Assembly (NCBI GenBank): GCA_964465735.1
Contig: CAYXKT010000150.1
Coordinates: forward strand, 1 to 5,958
From: Erginobacter sp964465735
Lineage (GTDB): Bacteria; Auribacterota; Erginobacteria; Erginobacterales; Erginobacteraceae
Reading direction: 5' to 3'
DNA: 5,958 nucleotides
The translations under genes and the position numbers were made by a program. Positions 1-5,601 of this stretch are shown here, piece by piece. Below the pieces are notes generated by a model that was not told where the DNA came from, did no database searches, and worked only from the letters and a program-made list of their open reading frames with translations. The first letter of the stretch is position 1. The number at the start of each line of letters is the position of its first letter.

Positions 1-2
1 GG

Positions 3-80
3 ACGCAAAAGATTGGTGCAGTTCGCCGCATAGAATCGCTCAATTTAGGTTTAAGCAAAGACAGTAACCAGGAGAGATAA
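3..80 (+). CDS. Possible C-terminal tail of an upstream gene (partial)
   Basis: One plus-strand frame is open from the window edge to TAA at 78-80 and reads 25 residues ending LGLSKDSNQER. The other two plus frames stop at 31-33 and 65-67, and the composition (mixed hydrophobic and charged residues, few rare codons) is protein-like. A terminator lies about 140 bases downstream, consistent with a gene ending here. The stretch is too short to recognise a family, and an open run of this length can occur by chance. Seen: the open frame and stop. Inferred: that it is coding. Confidence 0.25.
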   Translation, partial: TQKIGAVRRIESLNLGLSKDSNQER

Positions 81-131
81 TTGAGAATAACGATGCGCGG
101 GCGCTGATTTGCCCGACGGCCGACCATCCTC

Positions 132-187
132 TTCTGACTTTTGGCTTCTGAATTTCTTCTCCTGATTTCCGACCTCTGAATTCGAAA
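132..187. repeat. Phased heptamer repeat, about eight units
   Basis: Eight consecutive 7-base units fit the consensus TTCTGAN: TTCTGAC, TTTTGGC, TTCTGAA, TTTCTTC, TCCTGAT, TTCCGAC, CTCTGAA, TTCGAAA. Phase is kept without insertions although units have diverged. Degenerate CTGANNN heptad tracts of this kind occur in the intergenic DNA of many environmental bacteria; their role is unknown. A shorter tract with the same CTGANNN core lies at 4961-4981, on the far side of the operon. Confidence 0.7.
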
Positions 188-222
188 CTCAACCGGGATT
201 ATTCCAGGAGAAATTATCTGTC

Positions 223-247
223 GCCCCCGCCGGGGGCTCTTTTGTTT
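223..247 (+). terminator. Rho-independent terminator of an upstream plus-strand gene
   Basis: A perfect 6-bp GC stem, GCCCCC (223-228) with GGGGGC (232-237), closed by loop GCC, is followed by TCTTTTGTTTT on the plus strand. This is a textbook intrinsic terminator. It separates the upstream transcription unit from the operon whose promoter lies about 100 bases further on. The minus strand has no T-run after the hairpin, so it should act in one direction only. Confidence 0.8.
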
Positions 248-319
248 TATCCGGCATTATTATCCACGGGCTTTCGCAGAGAAAAATGTGCTGCCTTTTT
301 TATCGTCCGGACTGAAATC

Positions 320-350
320 AGTTCGAGAGGCAAAATTCAGGGATATAATA
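320..350 (+). promoter_or_regulatory. Probable promoter of the four-gene operon
   Basis: A perfect -10 hexamer TATAAT lies at 344-349, 41 bases before the first start codon. At 16-18 bp upstream, the -35 region (320-327, AGTTCGAG) matches TTGACA poorly, and there is no extended -10 TG. Recognition may therefore depend on an activator or a lineage-specific sigma factor. Transcription would begin near 355-357, inside the hairpin described next. Support is the exact -10, the position just upstream of the operon and the terminator behind it. Confidence 0.5.
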
Positions 351-365
351 GCCCTCGCAGAGGGC
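351..365. promoter_or_regulatory. Perfect GC hairpin just downstream of the -10 box
   Basis: GCCCTC (351-356), loop GCA, GAGGGC (360-365) is a perfect 6-bp inverted repeat starting two bases after TATAAT. In this position it could be a repressor operator overlapping the transcription start, or a 5' stem that stabilises the mRNA. It lacks a following T-run, so it is not a standard terminator. The repeat is seen directly; its role is inference. Confidence 0.45.
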
Positions 366-390
366 ATCACCAGCTAAATTCTGATCTACT

Positions 391-1857
391 ATGAATATTG
401 AACCGAAAAAGGAAAAACTGCCCACAGTGATGTCATCCAAGCAGTTCAAGTCTGTCCAGGAATACTACCGAAACCCGGCGGTCCGAGAACGGATCTTTGA
501 GTTCTGCGGAGGTGAGCGTTTCACCTGCGAATACCTGGTCGGATTTGGAGAGTACCTGGCCCGCAACGGATACCATCGCCCGCTGCGCCTGACCAACCGG
601 CAGGAGGATCTCCCCGGGTTGATGGAAGAAGGACTCGACCTCTTCCGGGCGGTCTGGGACAGGAAATCGACCATAGCGGTCTGGGATATTGAGTACTTCA
701 ACCTCGATACTTGGCAGGGCCTCTATTCCGATCAGCTGACCTACTTTGAGCTGATGGAGCCGACTTACCTGGCGATCGAATCAATCTTTCGGGGTTACGG
801 AATCCCCCATATCAACGACTGCACCTCTTCCGGATACCACTACATCTCCCGGATCCCCTTCGCCTCCCCCGTCCACCAAAAACTGGAACGGATCGGGACG
901 CTGGAAGAGACCCTGAAGAGGAAATACGACCTGGTCCCGGGGGACGATCAGAAACGGACCCGTCCCCTCCCCCGGCGGGCCGGACGAGGCTACAGCGGGA
1001 TCGGGCGGCTCCACGAATTTTTGTCGCATCTGGTCATCGAACAGACCCGGAACAGTTCCCCTCTCGCGGTCACCATCTCCGACACCGCGGTCCTGAGAAA
1101 CCAGCGGGGCCGGGAAGGGATGAGTCTGGATATCACCCAGTACGCCGATCCCCTCTATATGCGGGATATCCGGACCACTTTCTCCACCCACCAGAAACAC
1201 AAGGTCTATATCGGCCAGGTCGGGGAAGAACTGGCCCGAAGGCTCCCGGTCTTCGCCACCCTTCCCCGCAACAACCTCGCCTATCGGGAGCTCTTTCCCA
1301 TCCGCAAAAACCTGAAACAGGCCGCCGACTATGCCGCCGGATGCTCGAGCTTGATCCCCGACGCCGCCGCCGGCTGGGAAAAGGTAATCGCCGACTACCG
1401 CCGTTCGAAACTCTTCGCCTTTCACCGGGATTTCGACCGAGTCACCGCCGAACCGCCGGAAAACTGGTCGAAGACCTACTGGCGGCTGGATCTCGACTCG
1501 CTCCCCCCCTGCGCCGCCGATGCGATCCGGAATTTCAACTGGGGTATGCTCAACCCGACCAGTATCCGCAACCTCTGCCGGGTCCTCTTCGCCCAGGGAT
1601 GGCATCCCAAACATATTGCCGGCCTGATGACTTCCTACTACCAGACCCAACCGGGCTGGAATACCGACTGGGAGAAATACCACGCCGAGACCCGGGCCAA
1701 CTTCTGGTGCCGGATCTATTGCGGGCTGATCGTTACCGGCACCGACGACCTCTCCGACTTCAACTGTCGTTCCCACCAGGAGAAAGGCTACTGTCCCGCC
1801 CACTGGTGCGGCTTCAAGCTGGAAGAGCTTGGGGAGAAAATCCAAGCCCGGGTCTGA
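391..1857 (+). CDS. Archaeo-eukaryotic-type primase with PriS-like catalytic and PriL-like Fe-S domains
   Basis: The 488-residue protein carries the three motifs of the archaeo-eukaryotic primase (AEP) superfamily in order: motif I WDIE (metal ligands D99, E101), motif II SGYH (S147-H150), and motif III LDI (D247) followed by R261, S265, H267 and K269, resembling the nucleotide-binding S-x-H-x-K segment of primase small subunits. The C-terminal third resembles the PriL iron-sulfur domain: PPC (C374), a helical stretch (388-416), then FNC (C459), YCP (C468) and C473. C440 and C444 are extra candidate ligands. Such enzymes make primers or short DNA; no helicase domain is fused. The start is uncertain: ATG 391 has no clear Shine-Dalgarno sequence, while GTG 427 or ATG 430 lie 13-16 bases after AAGGA (409-413). 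It is the first operon gene, 33 bp before the glycosyltransferase. The catalytic assignment is fairly firm, the PriL-like one less so, and the cellular role is unknown. Confidence 0.7.
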   Translation: MNIEPKKEKLPTVMSSKQFKSVQEYYRNPAVRERIFEFCGGERFTCEYLVGFGEYLARNGYHRPLRLTNRQEDLPGLMEEGLDLFRAVWDRKSTIAVWDIEYFNLDTWQGLYSDQLTYFELMEPTYLAIESIFRGYGIPHINDCTSSGYHYISRIPFASPVHQKLERIGTLEETLKRKYDLVPGDDQKRTRPLPRRAGRGYSGIGRLHEFLSHLVIEQTRNSSPLAVTISDTAVLRNQRGREGMSLDITQYADPLYMRDIRTTFSTHQKHKVYIGQVGEELARRLPVFATLPRNNLAYRELFPIRKNLKQAADYAAGCSSLIPDAAAGWEKVIADYRRSKLFAFHRDFDRVTAEPPENWSKTYWRLDLDSLPPCAADAIRNFNWGMLNPTSIRNLCRVLFAQGWHPKHIAGLMTSYYQTQPGWNTDWEKYHAETRANFWCRIYCGLIVTGTDDLSDFNCRSHQEKGYCPAHWCGFKLEELGEKIQARV

Positions 1858-1890
1858 TGGATCCGACCGGGTGGGAGGGAAAGCTTCCCG

Positions 1891-3747
1891 ATGAAGAGAT
1901 CGACTGAGATCGCGTTGGCCGTTCTTTTGATCCTGATCGCTCTCGGGTTGAGTCTGACCTATCTTTTTGACGCGGCCAACCACTTCGACGGTGACGAAGC
2001 TATCGTCGGCCTGATGGCTCGACATATCCTGGCCGGGCAGGTCCCGGTATATTTTTACGGCCAGGGCTATATGGGGAGTCTGGAAGCCCTGACCGCCGCC
2101 GGCTGGTTCGCTCTTTTCGGCCCCTCGATCCTCGCCCTCAAGCTCGCCCCCCTCACCTTCTACCTCCTCTTCCTGGTTCTCCAATACCATCTGGTAAGGC
2201 GCGCTGTCGGACCCGGACCGGCCCTGCTCACGCTGTCCATCACCATCGTCTTTTCCCCCACCATCATCCTCTGGTCCACCAAGGCCCGGGGCGGCTTTAC
2301 CGCTGTCCTCTTTCTGGGGACCCTGGCCTACTGGCTGGCCTTCCGGCTGATCGACAAAATCCGAGCCGGGAAATATCGCCGGCGAGACGGTTGCCTGCTG
2401 GGGTTCATAGCCGGTCTGGGTTTTTGGACCTGCGGGATGGTCGCCTATTATTATTTTCCGATCATTCTTTACTTCCTGGTCCGGGGAACGGGGGAGACCG
2501 GGGATCTGCTGAAAACGGGAAGACAGATCTGGGCGGAGAGCAGACCACGGAGGGCCGACTGGAGCCCCGGGTTCCGCTGGGCAATCGGAGCGGTTTTCAC
2601 TTTCCTGACCGGCTATCTCCTCTTCTCCCTGGCAACCCTGATTCTTGGCGAGATCGATCTCTCTCCCCTCGGGCTTCCGGTCAGATCCCACCACGGACTC
2701 CGCGACCTGCTCCGGGCCGGAGTCCTCTTTCTGGCCGCGCTGGCGGCGTTAGTCCGGCTGGGAGGAGTCAGGAGCGACCACCGTCGGGTCCGTCGGCGCT
2801 TCACCGGGCGCTACCCTCATCTGGCCGCCGGGGCCACCGCCCTGATCGTCTATATCCTCTTCTCCCAAGCCGTCGCCGGGCTGTTCCAGGCCACCCCGGG
2901 ATACGAGTATGGCCACCATCAGACGGTAACGACAGTAGAAAATCTCTCCCAGGCCGGGGATAATCTCTCCCTGTTAGTCCACCGACTTCTCCCCGCGGTG
3001 ACCGGGATCAGCCGGGTCGCGTTCAAATTTGACCTCGGCAGAACCGCGTCAATCCGGCTGGCTTCCCGGGTCAACCAGGCCGCCCTTCTGGCGGCGGCAG
3101 TCGGGGCGGTGCTTTACCTGGCAGGTTTAGGCTTAGCCCCTGACCGGGGAAAGAAGCCGGACCGGAAGCGGAGACTGGGCGGATCCTTTGCCCTCTCCCT
3201 GGTCGGGTGTTGCCTGGCGATGGTCTTCACCTCCCAGGTCCAGGACACCACCGCCTACCGCTACCTGATCCCGGTGGTCAGTTGGCTTCCCTTTTTCCTG
3301 GTTGTTTTGATTATCCGAGTGGGCAAGATCTGGAAACCAGCCGGGGTGATTCTGCTCCTGACAGTACTGGGCAGCCGAATCGTCAAACTGGTCCCGGAGA
3401 TCCTCCAGCCGCCGCCGACGTCCCCGCGGAACTCGATCCCGGCGATGATCTCGGAACTTCGGAGGGCCGGGGCCAACTGGGTTTGGGCCGACTACTGGAT
3501 AGCCTATCCGATCAGCTTCCTCACCGGGGAAGAGATCATTGCCGCTCCTTACCGGTCCCAGGACCGCTATCCCCCCTATACCCGGGAGGTGGAACAAGCC
3601 CGGGAAGTCGCCTATGTCTTTGCCGGCACCGTCCACTCCCGACCAAAGATCCTGGAGCGGGTCGAGGAAGACGGGCGGACCCCGATCCGCGAGGCGAAGT
3701 ACCGCTGGGGTTACCTGCTTTTTACCCACCGGAACGGAGAGCTATGA
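1891..3747 (+). CDS. GT39-like polytopic membrane glycosyltransferase (GT-C fold)
   Basis: This 618-residue inner-membrane protein has about 12 hydrophobic segments (first at 7-25; others near 110-152, 168-198, 228-254, 275-330, 397-415, 432-499). After the first comes HFDGDEAIVG (D33, D35, E36), the acidic first-loop motif of GT-C enzymes such as ArnT and PMT-type mannosyltransferases, which binds metal or the lipid-phosphate sugar donor. PVYFYGQGYMGSLEA (52-66) is the conserved stretch that follows in bacterial GT39-like proteins. YRYLIP (456-461) and a soluble C-terminus (about 505-618, with ADYWIAY and RYPPY) also recur in this group. It should move a sugar from a polyprenyl-phosphate donor to an acceptor on the periplasmic face; the sequence does not show which. 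GGGAGG (1873-1878) is a strong ribosome-binding core 12 bases before the ATG. The stop overlaps the next start as ATGA. Confidence 0.8.
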   Translation: MKRSTEIALAVLLILIALGLSLTYLFDAANHFDGDEAIVGLMARHILAGQVPVYFYGQGYMGSLEALTAAGWFALFGPSILALKLAPLTFYLLFLVLQYHLVRRAVGPGPALLTLSITIVFSPTIILWSTKARGGFTAVLFLGTLAYWLAFRLIDKIRAGKYRRRDGCLLGFIAGLGFWTCGMVAYYYFPIILYFLVRGTGETGDLLKTGRQIWAESRPRRADWSPGFRWAIGAVFTFLTGYLLFSLATLILGEIDLSPLGLPVRSHHGLRDLLRAGVLFLAALAALVRLGGVRSDHRRVRRRFTGRYPHLAAGATALIVYILFSQAVAGLFQATPGYEYGHHQTVTTVENLSQAGDNLSLLVHRLLPAVTGISRVAFKFDLGRTASIRLASRVNQAALLAAAVGAVLYLAGLGLAPDRGKKPDRKRRLGGSFALSLVGCCLAMVFTSQVQDTTAYRYLIPVVSWLPFFLVVLIIRVGKIWKPAGVILLLTVLGSRIVKLVPEILQPPPTSPRNSIPAMISELRRAGANWVWADYWIAYPISFLTGEEIIAAPYRSQDRYPPYTREVEQAREVAYVFAGTVHSRPKILERVEEDGRTPIREAKYRWGYLLFTHRNGEL

Positions 3748-4298
3748 GTATCGCGCCTTCACTAAATACCGCCCGGTTGCGCCGCGTTACCGGACGCGGG
3801 GGGATAATCCTGCTGGCCGTCAGCTGGATCTTTTTGGTCCCCCGATCCGCGGGGGCGAGACTGATCGAACTGGAAGATTTTTCCTGGGGGCTGCCCCTGC
3901 TCGAAGTTGAGCGGCGGGCCGAGAATCACGGCTTTACTCTCCGGGCCAAGGACATCTCCCAACCGGAACTGCGGCTGGAATACCGGGCTCGCCTTTACGC
4001 AAACGATTGTCTCCTCGACTTCTCGTTCACCGCCCTGACCGGAAAACTTTATGCCGTCACCGTCACCTGGGATGCTCTGGACCTGGGAACCTCGCTCCGG
4101 CAAAGACTGATGGCAGTTTACGGCGCGCCCCGCGAGGAGATCCCCGGGGCCGGAATCTCAATCTGGACCCGACGGAACACGGAACTCTCCCTCCGAGCCG
4201 GACGACACCGGAGCACCCTGTCCTACTACCAGATTCTGCTCCGGCGGGAGGCCCGGGAAGAGAAGCTGATCCTCCGGCAGAAGGACACCACGAGATGA
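3744..4298 (+). CDS. Small secreted protein with a WG-type periplasmic domain, function unknown
   Basis: A start at ATG 3744, overlapping the upstream TGA as ATGA and preceded by GGAG (3735-3738), gives 184 residues. The N-terminus is a classic signal peptide: basic RLRR (11-14), hydrophobic core IILLAVSWIFLV (21-32), and cleavage after AGA (36-38). The mature part begins with DFSWG (45-49), reminiscent of small periplasmic domains that open with a WG motif after a beta strand. It goes on with two beta-rich stretches (LDFSF then KLYAVTVTW, 91-109), a helix ending VYGAP (125-129), and further strands ISIW and LSLR. It ends in a charged tail (167-184). I do not recognise a named family with confidence. 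Tight coupling to the glycosyltransferase suggests an envelope role, perhaps assisting that enzyme or its product. One cysteine (C89) remains after cleavage, so no disulfide is expected within a monomer. Confidence 0.75.
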   Translation: MSIAPSLNTARLRRVTGRGGIILLAVSWIFLVPRSAGARLIELEDFSWGLPLLEVERRAENHGFTLRAKDISQPELRLEYRARLYANDCLLDFSFTALTGKLYAVTVTWDALDLGTSLRQRLMAVYGAPREEIPGAGISIWTRRNTELSLRAGRHRSTLSYYQILLRREAREEKLILRQKDTTR

Positions 4299-4792
4299 CC
4301 GGTCACGGCCGGTGGACGGAAAATGGGGAGAGGCGGAGGGAAGAAGACGGGCGGGACCGGGAGAAAAATACCCCGAGAACATCGACCGGGCTCTCCCTCT
4401 CCCTCCGGGAAGGCGACCACCTCCTCTTCGCCTCCCGCGATCGGGGTCTGCGGCCTCTGCTTATATGCGCCAAGCTCTGGCCTGGACCAGCGTCGGGAAG
4501 GGTTTTGGCCGATCGGATAACCGGGATCGCCGCGGCGAGAGTGATTGTGGCCGCTCAACTGGCCGGCCGGGTGGAGTCCGGGGTAATCACCCGGAAGGCG
4601 ATCCACTACCTGAAGAAATGGGGCATCGCGGCCAAAGGCCGGGAGGTCACGGAGACCATACTTTGCCGAGACGGAACCGGCCCCTGCCCGATGGAGAGAC
4701 TGAGCTGGGGTTACCAATCCGATCGTGAGTTTCTCTCCGCCCTTTACCGGAGCCTCTCAATTAAACTCCCGGAATCCATCTTCCGGAGATAA
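4295..4792 (+). CDS. DUF1893 / TM1506-like protein (deaminase-like fold)
   Basis: ATG 4295 overlaps the previous TGA as ATGA, with AAGGA (4281-4285) 9 bases upstream, giving 165 residues. Residues 33-137 carry the hallmarks of DUF1893: a strand with LREGDHLLFASRDRGLRPLL (37-56), VLADRITGIAAA (70-81), VESGVITRKAIHYL (93-106) and RDGTGPCPME (125-134). The family's solved member, Thermotoga TM1506, is placed with the cytidine-deaminase-like fold, but no substrate is established that I know of. Zinc-binding HxE and PCxxC deaminase motifs are absent here, so ordinary nucleoside deamination is unlikely. The first 30 residues are a charged extension that the core domain does not need. It appears to be soluble and cytoplasmic, being without a signal peptide or membrane helix. 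As the last gene of the operon it follows two envelope genes; the functional link is unknown. Confidence 0.8.
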   Translation: MTGHGRWTENGERRREEDGRDREKNTPRTSTGLSLSLREGDHLLFASRDRGLRPLLICAKLWPGPASGRVLADRITGIAAARVIVAAQLAGRVESGVITRKAIHYLKKWGIAAKGREVTETILCRDGTGPCPMERLSWGYQSDREFLSALYRSLSIKLPESIFRR

Positions 4793-4804
4793 CTAATCAG
4801 GAAT

Positions 4805-4947
4805 TAGTGCCTGAACGAAAACCTCGAAAACATAGAATTTGTCATCACGAGGAACAAAGTGACGAAGCAATCTCATCACAGACCAAACGGATTGCTTCGT
4901 CGTCCCTCCTCGCGATGACCTGGTTTCGGGGGTTCCGTTCAAACACT
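4805..4947. repeat. 143-bp imperfect palindrome, MITE- or REP-like
   Basis: The core is GTCATCACGAGGA (4841-4853) to GACGAAGCAAT (4861-4871) facing ATTGCTTCGTC (4891-4901) to TCCTCGCGATGAC (4907-4919), with a 19-base loop. Symmetry continues outward: 4812-4831 pairs with 4922-4941 (16 of 20 positions), and AGTG at 4806-4809 faces CACT at 4944-4947. The core resembles a dispersed inverted repeat (GTCAT-GCGAGGA...GACGAAGCAATCT) that I recall from spacers in many unrelated bacteria. It starts 13 bases after the DUF1893 stop and could end or protect the operon transcript, though no T-run follows. No coding potential is seen. Confidence 0.75.
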
Positions 4948-4960
4948 GACCACCAGGTCA

Positions 4961-4981
4961 AGACTGAAGACTGAAGGTTGA
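4961..4981. repeat. Short heptamer repeat, three units
   Basis: AGACTGA, AGACTGA, AGGTTGA are three in-phase 7-base units. They share the CTGANNN core of the longer tract at 132-187, so both flanks of the operon carry the same class of simple heptad repeat. Confidence 0.6.
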
Positions 4982-4983
4982 AA

Positions 4984-5009
4984 TAACTGCCCGCCTCATT
5001 AGGCAGTTA
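4984..5009. other. Small hairpin next to the mobile element
   Basis: TAACTGCC (4984-4991) and GGCAGTTA (5002-5009) form a perfect 8-bp stem around a 10-base loop. The alternative inner pairing GCCT/AGGC around CATT would compete with it. There is no T-run on the plus strand and only a short TATTT on the minus side, so termination is possible but weak. It lies six bases left of the terminal repeat of the 422-bp element. Confidence 0.5.
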
Positions 5010-5015
5010 AACCAG

Positions 5016-5043
5016 TGTCGCGTTTTATTTTCAATGAGACTGG
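5016..5043 (+). repeat. Left terminal inverted repeat of the 422-bp element
   Basis: It opens TGTCGCG and ends ATGAGACTGG, with a second ATGAGAC site 23 bp further in (5057-5063), about two helical turns away. That spacing suits paired transposase binding on one DNA face. Confidence 0.6.
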
Positions 5044-5112
5044 CGTTTCACCTTAAATGAGACTCCTGCCTCACTCTCTCAAAAAGTAGGTCAATATATT
5101 AAACTCAAGGAC

Positions 5113-5366
5113 AATCTCAATTGGAGATTCGGTTTTGATCTGGCCCCCCTTCAGGGGGCTGATTAATTGGGGCTGATCCATTTTGATCCCGGCGATTCTC
5201 GCCGGGCGATGACGTTTTACCCCTTGGGGGTAACTGAAGGGACGCAAACGGCGTTTAACATCAGAGCCCGGGGTGCAAACCCGGGATAAAAGACGCCGCC
5301 AGCAACTCTTAGCAGCACTCCAACAGAGTGCCGGATCGTAATCCGAGACAGTATTTCCTTTGGGAA
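5113..5366. ncRNA. Candidate structured RNA: chain of hairpins inside the element
   Basis: About nine hairpins follow one another: AATCTC/GAGATT (5113-5129), GCCCCC/GGGGGC (5143-5159), CCCGGCGA/TCGCCGGG (5188-5206), TTACCCC/GGGGTAA (5217-5233), CGGCGTTT/AGACGCCG (5249-5256 with 5291-5298) enclosing CCCGGG/CCCGGG (5267-5285), GCACTC/GAGTGC (5315-5331), CGGAT/ATCCG (5332-5345) and TTTCC/GGGAA (5354-5366). TTTTGATC precedes the second and third stems (5133-5140, 5181-5188). The density suggests selection for RNA or single-strand folding. I recognise no known riboswitch or RNA family, and no clear promoter or terminator frames it, so strand and transcription are unproven. It may instead be a decayed array of palindromes. 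Confidence 0.3.
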
Positions 5367-5409
5367 CCAGCGTGATTTTAGTAGCGCGATTTACACATTA
5401 GATCACATA

Positions 5410-5437
5410 CCAGTCTCATCTACTATGAGACGTGACA
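5410..5437 (-). repeat. Right terminal inverted repeat of the 422-bp element
   Basis: Read on the minus strand it opens TGTCACG and ends ATGAGACTGG, matching the left end. It contains GTCTCAT CTACT ATGAGAC (5413-5431), a perfect 7-bp palindrome with a 5-base spacer; the left end holds the same palindrome in degenerate form. Confidence 0.6.
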
Positions 5438-5600
5438 ACAGACCACTCTGCTTCCGAGAAAACCGGCGGGCACCCGATAGAGCAATACTGCGCTCCCTCA
5501 GCCGGCTTTAATACGCTCAGTTTCATATAATCGCGCGGAGTCTGCCCCTGAAAGTCTGCCGCCTTCAGTCTATCTACCCGAATAATTACAACTCCAGGAC
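5438..5600. other. Gene-free spacer between the element and the terminator
   Basis: No open frame of useful length was found. The only structure noted is CCGGC (5463-5467) facing GCCGG (5501-5505), enclosing GAGC/GCTC (5480-5483, 5492-5495), a weak interrupted stem. No promoter was recognised. It may be a remnant or simple spacer DNA. Confidence 0.4.
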
Positions 5601-5601
5601 A

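Larger units (their letters stand above)
5016..5437. mobile_element. 422-bp non-autonomous or decayed insertion element
   Basis: The ends are inverted repeats: 5016-5043 and the complement of 5410-5437 match at 21 of 28 positions without gaps, opening TGTC(G/A)CGT and closing with the identical ten bases ATGAGACTGG. Three direct or inverted copies of ATGAGAC occur at the ends besides the first: 5034-5040, 5057-5063, 5413-5419 (inverted) and 5425-5431. On the right, two form a palindrome around CTACT. TG...CA termini and repeated subterminal sites are features of IS21-type elements, so an internally deleted relative is possible. No transposase frame lies inside, and no target-site duplication is evident (left flank CCAG, right flank ACAG). 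Boundaries rest on the inverted repeats alone. Confidence 0.6.

Noticed and set aside
81..107. Tiny leader peptide after AGGAGA (TTG 81 or ATG 93 to TGA 105)
   Set aside because: The peptide would be only four to eight residues with no regulatory partner downstream before the terminator.
276..301. Second terminator before the operon (GCAG/CTGC with T-run at 296-301)
   Set aside because: The stem is only four base pairs around an 11-base loop, too weak to call beside the strong hairpin at 223-237.
781..2694. A 637-codon open frame on the minus strand across the primase and glycosyltransferase genes
   Set aside because: Its product is low in recognisable motifs and rich in G, P, D and E, as expected for the antisense of GC-rich genes. 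It crosses the boundary between two well-supported plus-strand genes.
3207..3743. Upstream extension of the secreted-protein frame inside the glycosyltransferase gene
   Set aside because: It gives a proline- and glycine-rich translation without domain features, whereas ATG 3744 is followed at once by a proper signal peptide and has an ATGA overlap and ribosome-binding site.
4841..4919. CRISPR repeat pair
   Set aside because: The two arms are inverted, not direct, and occur once, so they form a palindrome rather than an array.
5171..5285. tmRNA-like 5' end (GGGGCTGATCC) with a T-arm-like hairpin
   Set aside because: The CCCGGG hairpin loop is GTGCAAA, not a T-loop; there is no tag reading frame, and no acceptor stem or CCA end was found.
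5239..5300. c-di-GMP-I (GEMM) riboswitch suggested by GGGACGCAAA
   Set aside because: The preceding GCACAGGGCAAACC-type arm and the following receptor stem are missing, and no gene lies downstream in sense for it to control.
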